Source: a virus
Virus record (IMG/VR): IMGVR_UViG_3300034418_008754
Coordinates: 1-40,938 of that record
Direction: 5' to 3' (one strand)
DNA: 40,938 bases
The notes under the pieces are model-generated. The model was not told the DNA's origin, ran no database searches, and saw nothing but the letters and a program-made list of their open reading frames with translations. The position numbers and the translations under genes were made by a program. Position 1 is the first letter of the stretch; every line of letters starts with the position of its first letter. Of the stretch, positions 1-10,033 are shown one piece after another.

Positions 1-19
1 CATTAAGCTTGACGAATAA
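1..19 (+). CDS. 3' end of an upstream gene (partial)
   Basis: Reading from base 2 gives IKLDE followed by TAA at 17-19. This stop overlaps the ATG of the next gene as TAATG, the same coupling seen elsewhere in this window. Only five codons are visible, so no function can be given. By order it would be another virion gene. Confidence 0.3.
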
Positions 20-3000
20 TGAAAGCTAAACAAGGATATTTAAAAGGTATGGACCAAGATTCTTCTTACAGTAAGAGGGATCCTAATACATACTACTCAA
101 TGGATAACTTCAGAGTAGTTACTGCTGAAGGACTTACCTCAGGGTCCTTGGAAACAGAGAAAGGTACTACGTTAGCCTTTAAAGTTCCAGATCTAGATGA
201 GATGATACTTGATGATGGTACAGTTATACCAGCACAAAGCAATTTACAGATAATAGGAGCCACATCAATGGTAGATACTATTATCATATTTACTACTAAT
301 GAAACTAGTACTTCTCCTAATGGCTATGGCCAAATATGGATGATGAAGTATTCTGAAGAAGAAGACGCTATTATAGGACTTACTGGAGCCAATGAATTAG
401 ATTTATCCCACCTGGTCTATAATCAGAAACTAGATTTTTCCACAGAACATAGAATAGGAAGAGCAATAGCTCTCTATGAAACTATAACTAAGCAAAGAGT
501 ATACTGGACAGACTATTACAACCAGGTAAGAGTATTTAATTTAGTAGAAGCAAATTCTCTAAATGTTCCAGTAGGAACTATAGATTTATTTCCTTCTCCT
601 AACTTAGTACATCCTGTAGTGGAATCTATAGGAACTGGGGGATTACCAGCAGGTACTCAAATTCAATTCTCCTATAAACTACTAAACAATAGTGGAGGAG
701 AAACATTATATGCACCACCAACACCAATGTTCCCTCTTTCTGAGGATCCAACATTACCAGATAATTTTACAACTTTTGATGCAGGTAAGAGTATTAATAA
801 TTTGTCAAAGAGCGTAACATACTCTTTAACAGGATTAGATACTTCCTTTGATACTATACAACACGTAGCGATACTCCACAATATAAATGGCATTACTGTG
901 TATGAGTACTCAGAGGAATCAATCCCTTCCACAGGAAACTTAGAGGTACTTTGTTCTAGCGTAGCTGACGCTATTCAGATTCCTTTAGAAGTATATTCTA
1001 TGTTATCCTCAGGATTTGATAGAGCTAAAGATATAGAAGTACAAGGGAATAGATTAATTGCCGCTAATATCTTTACTGGTACCTTTGAAGCAGACTTTGA
1101 TGCTAGAGCATATAGATTTAATCATACTAATACAGGTGACGTAGTAGCAAGATTAGAAGACTCTAATGACCCTCTACTCAATTCTATTGAACTTATTGGT
1201 GGCGGAGCTACGCCTTTATACGACACTGTACCTGAGGAACATGATGCTATTAATGTTTACAATAGAGAACAAGAATTAGATTGGTACAGCCAAGATAGAC
1301 AATATAAGTATCAAGCTGATGGAGTTACTTTAGGGGGATCAGGAAAGAATATATCTTACAAGTTTACTTTAGAAGGACTTAGAGGAAACACTAATGCTTC
1401 TAATCCTACTTCAAATCCTAATCATATTACAGTATCAGGATATCCAGTAGGAACTTCTCCATTATACTTTGGAGGGTTAGAAGCAGATGGTTCCCCAACT
1501 CCAGTCCATATAGCAAATCAAATAACTAACCATGCAAGCCCTTGGGCCCATGCTAACTTAAAAGGATACGCTAGAGGAGAAACTTATCGCTTTGGTATTG
1601 TGTTCTATAACAAAAGGGGAAGTACTTCTTTTGTAGAATGGATAGGAGATATTAGATTCCCAGATGTTTGGGAAAATGATTTTGGAGTTTCAGGAGATGG
1701 TTTCCCTATGCAACTACAAGATGGGGAGAACACTAATCTCTATAATTTAGGGATAGAGTTTACTATTGATGTGTCTTCTATTGCAGGAGATATTTCAGGA
1801 TACTCTATAGTGAGATTAGATAGAACTACGCAAGACTCTACTAAATTAGGTACTGGTTTCTTTATGTTTTTTGATAAGCAAGAATCTGGAACAACTAATA
1901 GTTTATTTCATAGATTTGCACAAACAGGAGCACCACAAACTTCAGGAACAAACCCTAACGACCCTTTTAATGTAAGTAATGAAGTAAACATTAATGGTTC
2001 AGATACTTTTGGTATTCACTTAGCAGATAGACCTGGTTTCACTAATTGGACTTATCCAGATGAGGTAGTGGTATCAGACGGAACCCAGATAGCAAATGCC
2101 TTTACACAAAGATATGGTTACTTAATTAGTCCGTTAGGAAAAATGTATATACCTACTTTTAAAGAGGGGGATTATATAGATACCTTAGCTTATTATAAAA
2201 GTGATTTAGCTAACTATGTATATAATGATATCACTGCATATCCTGGATATCCTGACCCTTATTCAGAAAATAAATCTGCATTTGGATTTTATTACAAATT
2301 ACAAGACAGAGTTGCTAATCCTCCCAATAGAAGAGAGAGGTATGAAATAAGAAATACTAAAGTATTTCAAATTGGACATTGGTTAACAAGTGGAGGAGAT
2401 TTCTTTAGTGGTTTACCTGGTAATGCCCTTCCTTTCCATAATGCTTCTTACTGTAGAGCTAGTGGTTCTCCTAAGAATATTCCATTTGGAATGGGGAATA
2501 AAAAACTCGGTTTAAATTTACTTCTAGGTGGCGGAGGCGGAGGAGTTCCTCCTGCAGTGCCAAGTATACCACACTCCACTGTTAACACCAATTTAGGCGG
2601 AACTTCTCCCTCTTATGCTGGGGGAGCAGGTTGGGGTATGTACTGGGTAACAGGTATTAGTGATCAAACTAGTTGGATGGGACCAGATGTAACAGGAACT
2701 ACATTGGATTTTCAAGGAGGACAATTAGCATCAGACCGACCTTACTTTAAATCTGTTGGGTATAGAAGATATCTTCCACAACAATACGGAGGAAACTCTT
2801 ATGAAGACAGAAGTACTAATCAATATATTTATACAGGTCATTATCAAATAACTCGAGGAGTTCCTGGTAATGCTGCTGATGTGCTAACTACCAGATTATT
2901 TGGTGGTGATGTATACGTCAACTACTACGATGAAGAATATATAGAGCAGTACTGGGACAGTGGCCAAAACTATAATGACGCTGCAGATACACAAGGAATA

Positions 3001-4461
3001 AATAAACTCTCTATTGCTGTAATGGGCCCTGTTGAAACTCCTATTAATACTAATTGGAGACAAGATAGACACTGGGCTAAAGATAGATTAGAGAATGATA
3101 TGGGCTCTTACCCCAGTAACTCTAATAGTATTGCACAAGCTTACATAGATGAGGATTTATCACAATCTAAATTCTTTGCTAAAGATTTCTTATCAGACTT
3201 CGTTGAAGAGCACCCACATTTAATATGGGCCTCTGAGATTAAGACTAATGGAGAATTAGTAGATAGTTGGAGAAACTTCCCCATTGCGAATACTACTGAA
3301 GTAGATGGGATCTATGGGCCTATTAATAGGATAATATCTTTCCATGATAAACTAATGTTTTATCAAGATAGAGCCTATGGTTGGGTTTCTTTAGATGAGA
3401 GAAGTTTAGTACAAGATCAAAGTGGAGCTGAGTTAGTTCTTGGAGTTGGAGGAGTATTCCCAAGCTATGAATATTACTCTACTACCTCTGGAAGTTTACA
3501 CCAATTTGGTGTAGTAGCTTCTGATAATGCAGTTTATCACTATGACGCTAGAACTAAGAAGTTCATGGCACACACAGGAGGAGGTACTCCTTTATCAGAT
3601 ATAAAGGGACTTAGCAGCTTCTTTGCCAATGAAGTACTAGGAGCTATTAAAGAAACAGACAAGACAACTAGATTCACTAATCCTACAGGAGTACATGGAG
3701 TAAGGGATAATAGACATAATAGAATTCTATTTACTTTCTTAAACCATAAACCCTCTCCTAGTATAGATGAATTTCAAAATGAAGATGGTAGTTGGACTAT
3801 ACCTTCTAATACATTCTTTGACTTAGGAAATGGAGATACATATTTCTCAGTTTCTAATGTGTCAATACCTGCTAGTACAGAGTTCGTAGACTTTGCAAGC
3901 TTCAAAGGTTTCCATAAAGCTCCTGCTAGCTTCACAGTAAGCTACAATGAGCTCTCACAAAGCTTTGAGTCTTTCTATGACTATAGACCTACAATGTACT
4001 TAGAGTATGGTAGACGATTAATGTCAGTATCACCTTTTGCAAGAAATGAGATGCATACACATAACTCAGGACCTGAAGGTAAGTATTATGATTTAATCAA
4101 TTCAGTTTCCAGGCTCAATACAGTATTGGCAGGTAACGGAGATGTTACTAAAGTCTTTAATAACTTGGCATATGACGCTGAGCTATATGATTCTACAGGT
4201 GCTGATATATATAATGAGACATTTGATAGAGTTAGATTCTATAATAACTATCAAGACACTGGTATGCAGGATCTTACCTTAAATACTAATGTGAAAAGAA
4301 GAATGCGTACTTGGAGAATGACTATACCTAGAGATGCTGATTCCAGCCTAGCTAGACTTAGAAATCCATGGATCCATTGTATATTAGAGTATGACAATAC
4401 AGGAGACAAACGTCACGTATTACATGACCTAATATATTCTTTCACACCTGCAAGATTATAA
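19..4461 (+). CDS. large tail protein, crAss-like muzzle/stabilization type
   Basis: A 1480-residue protein with no enzymatic motif that I can see. The N-terminus (residues 4-45: KQGYLKGMDQDSSYSKRDPN, then YYSMDNFR) is a pattern I recognise from large tail proteins of Bacteroidota and crAss-like phages, which build the tail barrel below the portal. The composition fits an extracellular beta-rich structural protein: many Gly, Asn, Thr, Tyr and Ser, few Cys. A glycine-rich run (GGGGGG) lies near residue 840 (about nt 2530). Size and position, just before the glycine-rich cargo candidate and the polymerase polyprotein, match the muzzle protein of studied crAss-like phages; that assignment comes from order and recall, not an alignment. 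The ATG overlaps the preceding stop as TAATG, so co-translation with the upstream gene is likely. Confidence 0.65.
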   Translation: MKAKQGYLKGMDQDSSYSKRDPNTYYSMDNFRVVTAEGLTSGSLETEKGTTLAFKVPDLDEMILDDGTVIPAQSNLQIIGATSMVDTIIIFTTNETSTSPNGYGQIWMMKYSEEEDAIIGLTGANELDLSHLVYNQKLDFSTEHRIGRAIALYETITKQRVYWTDYYNQVRVFNLVEANSLNVPVGTIDLFPSPNLVHPVVESIGTGGLPAGTQIQFSYKLLNNSGGETLYAPPTPMFPLSEDPTLPDNFTTFDAGKSINNLSKSVTYSLTGLDTSFDTIQHVAILHNINGITVYEYSEESIPSTGNLEVLCSSVADAIQIPLEVYSMLSSGFDRAKDIEVQGNRLIAANIFTGTFEADFDARAYRFNHTNTGDVVARLEDSNDPLLNSIELIGGGATPLYDTVPEEHDAINVYNREQELDWYSQDRQYKYQADGVTLGGSGKNISYKFTLEGLRGNTNASNPTSNPNHITVSGYPVGTSPLYFGGLEADGSPTPVHIANQITNHASPWAHANLKGYARGETYRFGIVFYNKRGSTSFVEWIGDIRFPDVWENDFGVSGDGFPMQLQDGENTNLYNLGIEFTIDVSSIAGDISGYSIVRLDRTTQDSTKLGTGFFMFFDKQESGTTNSLFHRFAQTGAPQTSGTNPNDPFNVSNEVNINGSDTFGIHLADRPGFTNWTYPDEVVVSDGTQIANAFTQRYGYLISPLGKMYIPTFKEGDYIDTLAYYKSDLANYVYNDITAYPGYPDPYSENKSAFGFYYKLQDRVANPPNRRERYEIRNTKVFQIGHWLTSGGDFFSGLPGNALPFHNASYCRASGSPKNIPFGMGNKKLGLNLLLGGGGGGVPPAVPSIPHSTVNTNLGGTSPSYAGGAGWGMYWVTGISDQTSWMGPDVTGTTLDFQGGQLASDRPYFKSVGYRRYLPQQYGGNSYEDRSTNQYIYTGHYQITRGVPGNAADVLTTRLFGGDVYVNYYDEEYIEQYWDSGQNYNDAADTQGINKLSIAVMGPVETPINTNWRQDRHWAKDRLENDMGSYPSNSNSIAQAYIDEDLSQSKFFAKDFLSDFVEEHPHLIWASEIKTNGELVDSWRNFPIANTTEVDGIYGPINRIISFHDKLMFYQDRAYGWVSLDERSLVQDQSGAELVLGVGGVFPSYEYYSTTSGSLHQFGVVASDNAVYHYDARTKKFMAHTGGGTPLSDIKGLSSFFANEVLGAIKETDKTTRFTNPTGVHGVRDNRHNRILFTFLNHKPSPSIDEFQNEDGSWTIPSNTFFDLGNGDTYFSVSNVSIPASTEFVDFASFKGFHKAPASFTVSYNELSQSFESFYDYRPTMYLEYGRRLMSVSPFARNEMHTHNSGPEGKYYDLINSVSRLNTVLAGNGDVTKVFNNLAYDAELYDSTGADIYNETFDRVRFYNNYQDTGMQDLTLNTNVKRRMRTWRMTIPRDADSSLARLRNPWIHCILEYDNTGDKRHVLHDLIYSFTPARL

Positions 4462-4512
4462 CATTATGGTACATAACACACCGCATTACGCTTAAATATA
4501 AATAGTAAAAAT

Positions 4513-4546
4513 AAAAGGGGATTCACTTGGAGAGTTCCCTTTTAAT
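4513..4546 (+). terminator. hairpin after the large tail protein gene
   Basis: The arms AAAAGGGGA (4513-4521) and TTCCCTTTT (4535-4543) pair over 9 bp with one G-T pair and a 13-base loop, followed by a T-rich stretch. It lies 52 bases after the tail gene stop and fits an intrinsic terminator for the rightward transcript. It also overlaps the possible promoter of the next gene. Confidence 0.5.
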
Positions 4547-4557
4547 GCTTATTTTTG
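4526..4557 (+). promoter_or_regulatory. possible Bacteroidota-type promoter
   Basis: TATTTTTG at 4550-4557 matches the Bacteroidota -7 consensus TAnnTTTG. CTTG at 4526-4529 lies 20 bases upstream, where the -33 TTTG-like element is expected. A start near 4564 would give a leader of about 25 bases to the ATG at 4590. The motif is short and the area AT-rich, so chance is possible. Phage-specific promoters of the virion polymerase are not known to me here. Confidence 0.35.
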
Positions 4558-4589
4558 TAGGTACAAAAAGAGCAGCAACAACACACATT

Positions 4590-7500
4590 ATGGCTAAAAA
4601 GAAAAAACAAAAAATTGATCCTTATTTTATTCTCCCATATAATGACGGTACTTCCTTATCTGGAGGAGGTAATGTATGGGCTAATGATTCTATACAACAA
4701 CTATCTGGAGCTGGTGGAGACTACTCTATGACAGGTTCTGAAGAACTTGGTATGGCAGGTGGTGGAGGTGGAAACGCTTTAGGTATTGTTAATACTGCTC
4801 TTGGAGCTGCTAGCTCTTATGGCTCACAGGCTATGGACGCTAATAAGCCAGAAAGCTTTGATAGGCAAGGTGGTATGTGGACTAAGGCTGGAGAAACAGC
4901 TTTAAGCGATATGGGTACTGGAGCCTCTATAGGCTCTGTTGCTGGCCCATGGGGAACAGCTATTGGAGCTGTTGCTGGTGGTATAGAAGGTTTTGTCAGA
5001 GGAGCTTTTGAAGGTAGAGAAGATGAACGCAAATTCAAAGCTGGTATGGAAGACTATTACTCCGATGATGCTAAGAAAGCAAGAGGAGAACAGATAGCTG
5101 CTTATGGTGGAAGACTGCTAGGGAATGGAGGTCCTACTAACCCTTACTATAAACAGCACCTAGATTATTACAATAAGAATAAAGATGTAGATTTCTCTAA
5201 GGCTAGTTTTGCAGATGGTAAACTTTTACAGGGCAAAGAGCTTGAACAGTGGTTAAAGCAAGCAAGAGCAGGGCAAAATCCTGGGACCTTTGAGTATGAT
5301 ATGTATGATGTAGACCCTAGTGATTTACAAATTTTTCAGTCTGCGTCAAATCCAAACACTTTCCTAGAGAAAAGACTCAAAGCCCCTTCTCCATATTACC
5401 CAATGCCTCAATTACCTACTAGAGGTTTTGAAAATCAAGAAATGGGAGAGTTGGCTCCTCATATACCTAAGACTACAGGACAAGAACAAGCTTTTAGAAA
5501 TACTACATATATTACTCGTAATCCAGATGGAACTAAATCTACTGAGTATAAACTTGGACATGAGCCTTATTCTATTAAGAATCCAGGAGATGCAAAATTT
5601 GAATTAACAGGAGACTCCCCTTCAGTGTACAACTTAAGTGGAGGACCTGAAGGTGGAATTATGGATGACAATGATATCCAAGCTTGGAGAAATAAATTCT
5701 CTGCAACAAAAGCTTATGGAGGCCCCACGGATCCTCCTACATTAGCTCCTGGTAATGCCCCTAATGTTGCTTCTGATTATAACTCTCAATTCCCAATCTC
5801 TAGAAAAGGAGGAAATGGATCAGTTGATGGTTATAGTATTAGAGGTTTTTTAACGGATAAAGAAATAGAAGATGAATGGAATATACCTTCAAATGTCAGA
5901 AAAGAATCAATAGTTAATGGAGAATCTCGTTGGCTACCTACAGGATTTAGTGGTGAATTCCCTTCTCCTTACATAGGGAATACTACCCCAGCTTCATGGA
6001 CAGAACCTTCTTTAGATAGGGGGTTAAATGATTATAGTCATGCTAAAGGGCCCAGTGCGAGAGAAGAATTTCCCTTACATTATAACGCTAAAGAAAAAGA
6101 AAGGCTTAATAATATATCGCTTTCTAACATGAGAGAAGGGATACAACCACATAAAGGACCGTCTCCCCGTGAAGAATTTTCAAATACTTTTGCTTATGGC
6201 GGAAAAACAGGTGGACCTTCTATGGATTTAGGGGGAGAAATAGATATGATTAGTGGCCCAAGCCATGAAGGTGGTGGAGTACAAATCACAGAAGGAACTG
6301 AAGTAGAAGGTGGAGAAGCTAAGATAGGAAATGAAGTACTATCAGATAGACTCACTAATCCTCTTACAGGTAATACTTTTGCTAAAGATGCAGAGAAAAT
6401 TAAAAAGAAATACGGTATGAGATCTGAAGATGGTCCTACCAAAAGAGCTCAAGATGCAGAGATGAGAGAATTAATATCTCTTAATGATAAAGCTAGAGAA
6501 GAGCAAGAAGCTAAAGAACAAGCTATTGCTGAAGACTTTAATGCTTACGGAGGTGCTATCAAATTAGGTAGTGGCGGTAAGATAGAAATAGACCCAGGTA
6601 TGCGTAAAAGTATTACTGAGTCTGCTAAAGGATATGGTATGAACACTATGGAGTATGCTACTAAAGTATATATGTGTGGTGGTAAGATACATTCTAAGAA
6701 AGGATTAGCTTATGGAGGACCTTATGACTTAGGAAACCCAGAGCTAGGGAATCCTTTTCAACAAAATCAGAACTTTGATCTTCCTATAGGTGAGTTCTCA
6801 GGGGCACCTACTTCTGTAGATTTAGCCTCTAGATTAGGATCAGGTGCAACTAGTAGATTTGCTTCTACAGCAGATAATGCTGCTTACCAAGGACAGGGAG
6901 TCTATGGAAATCCATTTCAGAATCCTAAAGTAAATATGGATTTACCTACTGGCCAAGTATCCTCAGATAATTATACAGACTACTTTAGAGAATCGGAAGG
7001 CCCTCCTACTAAAGAAGAGCTAGATGCTTTCTTAAAAGAAAATTCAGCTAACACTGGAGGAAGCTCTGAAGAAAATAAAAGAAAGTTTGGAGCTGAAGAA
7101 TTTGGAGCTGCATTAAGTATGCTTCCTGCTATAGGTAGTACAATAGCTAGCCTTAATGTTGATAAGCCTGACTACGGAGAATATACTCCAGAGAAATTTG
7201 ACTTATCTCAACAGAGAGCTTCTCAAGATAGAGAACTTGCTATGGCTCGTCAGAATTTAAGTAAGGGAGTAAGAAACATTGGAGGAGGTCTTGGATCAGG
7301 AGCTGCTTTATCTGCTTTAGCCTCTGGTAATGCAGCATTAACTGAAGCAGGTATTAAAGGAGATTTGGAAAGCTACTCTAGAGAAGGAGTTCAAAATACT
7401 CAAAATGCTAATGAAGCTAAGAAAATAAACCTTGCCTCTAAGAATCAAGAAGCTGCAGATTACATGATGAATCAGATGACAGCCAAAGGAGTTAGGAGTC

Positions 7501-7694
7501 AAGCCTTAGCAGATGTAGCTAGTAACCTACAAGGTTACATGAAAGATAAAAAACTTAGTGCGGAAAATGAAAGACAAAATAAACGATTAATTAGTATTAT
7601 CAACAATATGTCTTCTAATTTTGATTTATCAGAAGAGGATAATCAATTTATGATTAAGTTCCTTCCAGAAGCATTAAACCAATTAAATCAGTAG
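4590..7694 (+). CDS. glycine-rich virion protein with AYGG repeats (cargo/structural candidate)
   Basis: I chose the ATG at 4590, giving 1034 residues starting MAKKKKQKIDPYF, over an in-frame ATG at 4527. The latter lies inside the hairpin and upstream of the possible transcription start and would add an odd 21-residue hydrophobic leader. The protein starts with a basic patch and a Gly/Ala-rich helical stretch. It carries five AYGG motifs (nt about 5099, 5711, 6189, 6541 and 6706), a twice-used KGPSxREEF motif (nt about 6047 and 6153), and a Gly/Glu-rich segment of the SHEGGGV...EVEGGEA type (nt about 6262-6322) that I know from Bacteroidota phage structural proteins. The last 250 residues are helical and Ala/Asn/Gln-rich. 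Its place between tail protein and polymerase polyprotein suggests a virion cargo or inner protein. No catalytic motif seen. Confidence 0.6.
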   Translation: MAKKKKQKIDPYFILPYNDGTSLSGGGNVWANDSIQQLSGAGGDYSMTGSEELGMAGGGGGNALGIVNTALGAASSYGSQAMDANKPESFDRQGGMWTKAGETALSDMGTGASIGSVAGPWGTAIGAVAGGIEGFVRGAFEGREDERKFKAGMEDYYSDDAKKARGEQIAAYGGRLLGNGGPTNPYYKQHLDYYNKNKDVDFSKASFADGKLLQGKELEQWLKQARAGQNPGTFEYDMYDVDPSDLQIFQSASNPNTFLEKRLKAPSPYYPMPQLPTRGFENQEMGELAPHIPKTTGQEQAFRNTTYITRNPDGTKSTEYKLGHEPYSIKNPGDAKFELTGDSPSVYNLSGGPEGGIMDDNDIQAWRNKFSATKAYGGPTDPPTLAPGNAPNVASDYNSQFPISRKGGNGSVDGYSIRGFLTDKEIEDEWNIPSNVRKESIVNGESRWLPTGFSGEFPSPYIGNTTPASWTEPSLDRGLNDYSHAKGPSAREEFPLHYNAKEKERLNNISLSNMREGIQPHKGPSPREEFSNTFAYGGKTGGPSMDLGGEIDMISGPSHEGGGVQITEGTEVEGGEAKIGNEVLSDRLTNPLTGNTFAKDAEKIKKKYGMRSEDGPTKRAQDAEMRELISLNDKAREEQEAKEQAIAEDFNAYGGAIKLGSGGKIEIDPGMRKSITESAKGYGMNTMEYATKVYMCGGKIHSKKGLAYGGPYDLGNPELGNPFQQNQNFDLPIGEFSGAPTSVDLASRLGSGATSRFASTADNAAYQGQGVYGNPFQNPKVNMDLPTGQVSSDNYTDYFRESEGPPTKEELDAFLKENSANTGGSSEENKRKFGAEEFGAALSMLPAIGSTIASLNVDKPDYGEYTPEKFDLSQQRASQDRELAMARQNLSKGVRNIGGGLGSGAALSALASGNAALTEAGIKGDLESYSREGVQNTQNANEAKKINLASKNQEAADYMMNQMTAKGVRSQALADVASNLQGYMKDKKLSAENERQNKRLISIINNMSSNFDLSEEDNQFMIKFLPEALNQLNQ

Positions 7695-7695
7695 T

Positions 7696-10023
7696 ATGCC
7701 AATAAATAGATTCTATAGCCCTTCTCGAGGGCAATACGTAAGCCAATTTGTTCCAGACCAGCTACCTGCAGAGATGATGGCTAAGGGACTTATGATGAAG
7801 CAAGGTAAACAAGACCAAGCTTCTGCCGAACTATCTGCATATAAGAACTGGACACAACCAGCATTAGCAGGAGCAGACACTAAGTATGTAAAAAGCCTTC
7901 AAGATAAGATTGGAGAATTTGCTAGCGAATCTATTAATGTTGATAAGACTTCTCCAGAGTACCAACGTAAGTACCAAGAGTTAGTACAAGGTATTACCAA
8001 AGACCCTAGACTTGCTAAGATTACTTCTAACTACCAACACCACCAAACTGCTTTAGAAAGAAAAAAAGCACTTAGTGAGAAAGGAGCTACAGAAGATGAA
8101 AGAGCTTTTCAAGATGAATACGATAGAAGATTTAGAATTTATACTTCTGAGGATGGCTTAGGTTCTGAAGGAGATATTCAGTTAGGAGATGCAAATTTTA
8201 CTGAAGGAGTTCATATCCAAAAAGAAATGGAAGAATACTTCAATCATATTGGTGCTGATAAAGCAGAAGGTATCAGGAAGCTAACAGGTACTGATATAGC
8301 TTATTCTGTTACTAGTGGAGGGAAGAGCAAAAATAAACTTCAACAAGCTGGATTAAAAGCTTTTGGAGACATGTTGCAATCTCCTGTAGGGAAACAATTA
8401 ATAGCAAGGTATAAAGCACAAAATATTCCACAAACAATAGATGGCAAAACTGTTACACAACAACAATATTTAGATTCTTTAGATGAGGAAGGTAAAAAGA
8501 AGTTTAATACAGAAATGAAAACTTCTATACTAAACTCTTTTATTGGAGTAGGAGAATCTTTTGCGACATCAGAGTATTCTACTACTAAGGATACTGCTTT
8601 AAATCTAAAAGCAGCACAAGACCATGCTGATGCTAAAGAAAGAGGTATGATTATACCTGGACAGTTAGCAGAAATGACTGGAGGCCCACTTACTTTATCT
8701 TGGGAAGCCCAAGCTAAAACACTAGATGATAAAGCTAAAGCCTTAGCTACGAAGATTGAAGAAGTTAAATTAGACCCCAAAGCTTATTCTCCTGGAACTC
8801 TGGAGCGTCTTCAGCAAGAAGCAACTCAGTTAATGAGAGAGAAGGATATACAAGCTGAAAATAAGACTAATGCTTGGCAGGCTAATACGAAGAAAGCTGA
8901 AGCTATGTTTGAGAAAGCAACAGGGCAAAATTATAGAAAAACTAAGGAAAGACTTAATGGACATATAGAAAGACTTAAGCAACAGCTCTCTCCTACACAA
9001 CAAAGGGCGTTAGAAGCGTACATGAAAACAGGTAGAAAAGGAGAATTTGATTTTGCTAAGTTGACACCATATCTACTTGAACGTGGTAAAGCTGTTGGAG
9101 GAGCTGGACAGGGTAATAATTTTCATGAAACCCAAAAGGAGAAGCAAATAATGGGAGAAATTAAAAATGTTGTTTCTCAGATAAAAACTATAGAAGGAAC
9201 TTTAGATAAAGAACGAAAATTACTTTGGAACCAAGATTACTATGTTAAAGGAGCAGGGAAAGAATTCCAAAGCTTCACCACTGTTCCTACAGGAGCTGGA
9301 AGTGCAGCTAAAGGAGAAGAGGCCCTTATTAACCATAAGATAGGTTATGATTTCTATGATGCAACTGGAGCTCCAATTGCAGATGACAAGAAAGGAGAAT
9401 ACCATGATTTGAAAGTAGTAGGACTTACAGACTCTGATTTTAATAATAATGGAGTGGGCAGAGTCCTTGTGGGTAAAAGAACCTATGAAGAACAATTAGA
9501 GGATGAGGAGGGTAATGGAATAGTTAAGGCCAATGGGGCCCCTCAGATGGTAAGAAGAACAGAAGATGTACAATTAATAACAACCTCTAATAGTAATAAC
9601 AGAAAGGTTATAGAAGGGATGTATGGTAATGATTATGTTAGAGAAGCAGGAAAACTATGGAATGAATATAGCTTGGCAAAACAGCAAGGAAATGGAGACG
9701 TTGCACTTAGTAAAAAAGTACAAGCCAGACTTGCTAGTGATAGAGCTTTAATCCACTTTAATCCTGAATTAGCACAGCAACTACAAGAATTTAATGACGA
9801 TCCTTCTTTTAACACTGGGGTAACTACTAGTTCTGTATATGGAATGCCTATGGATTTAAGTATCCAAAGATTACGAGATGGTTCTTTTACTTTACAAATG
9901 TTAGATGTTGAAAACCCTGGAGTACCACCAATGAGAAGAGTAAATGGTAAAGATGTTCCCATGGGGAAAGAAACTTTTAGTAATATGGACCAACTAAAAG
10001 CTTGGGTCTTAGAAAATAAGTGA
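7696..10023 (+). CDS. helical virion protein, probable inner/ejected protein
   Basis: A 775-residue protein starting one base after the previous stop (TAGTATG), so probably translated with it. The start MPINRFYSPSRGQYVSQFVP followed by QLPAEMMAKGL resembles an N-terminal signature found in virion proteins encoded just upstream of the large polymerase proteins in Bacteroidota phages. Residues from about 30 to 500 are mostly charged helix rich in Lys, Glu, Gln and Ala (for example around the RLKQQL stretch near residue 425), consistent with coiled coils. The C-terminal third looks more beta-like. There are almost no cysteines and no recognised enzyme motif. Inferred role: an internal protein packaged with the polymerase polyprotein. 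The exact function is unknown. Confidence 0.55.
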   Translation: MPINRFYSPSRGQYVSQFVPDQLPAEMMAKGLMMKQGKQDQASAELSAYKNWTQPALAGADTKYVKSLQDKIGEFASESINVDKTSPEYQRKYQELVQGITKDPRLAKITSNYQHHQTALERKKALSEKGATEDERAFQDEYDRRFRIYTSEDGLGSEGDIQLGDANFTEGVHIQKEMEEYFNHIGADKAEGIRKLTGTDIAYSVTSGGKSKNKLQQAGLKAFGDMLQSPVGKQLIARYKAQNIPQTIDGKTVTQQQYLDSLDEEGKKKFNTEMKTSILNSFIGVGESFATSEYSTTKDTALNLKAAQDHADAKERGMIIPGQLAEMTGGPLTLSWEAQAKTLDDKAKALATKIEEVKLDPKAYSPGTLERLQQEATQLMREKDIQAENKTNAWQANTKKAEAMFEKATGQNYRKTKERLNGHIERLKQQLSPTQQRALEAYMKTGRKGEFDFAKLTPYLLERGKAVGGAGQGNNFHETQKEKQIMGEIKNVVSQIKTIEGTLDKERKLLWNQDYYVKGAGKEFQSFTTVPTGAGSAAKGEEALINHKIGYDFYDATGAPIADDKKGEYHDLKVVGLTDSDFNNNGVGRVLVGKRTYEEQLEDEEGNGIVKANGAPQMVRRTEDVQLITTSNSNNRKVIEGMYGNDYVREAGKLWNEYSLAKQQGNGDVALSKKVQARLASDRALIHFNPELAQQLQEFNDDPSFNTGVTTSSVYGMPMDLSIQRLRDGSFTLQMLDVENPGVPPMRRVNGKDVPMGKETFSNMDQLKAWVLENK

Positions 10024-10033
10024 TAATTAAGTT

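Noticed and set aside
8340-8780. Antisense frame of 146 codons inside the 775-aa virion gene
   Set aside because: It mirrors the codons of the coding strand, has no leader or neighbours on that strand and reads as low-order Ser/Ala/Leu-rich sequence. The same holds for the other minus frames within 19-27059 and the plus frames within 27120-40938.
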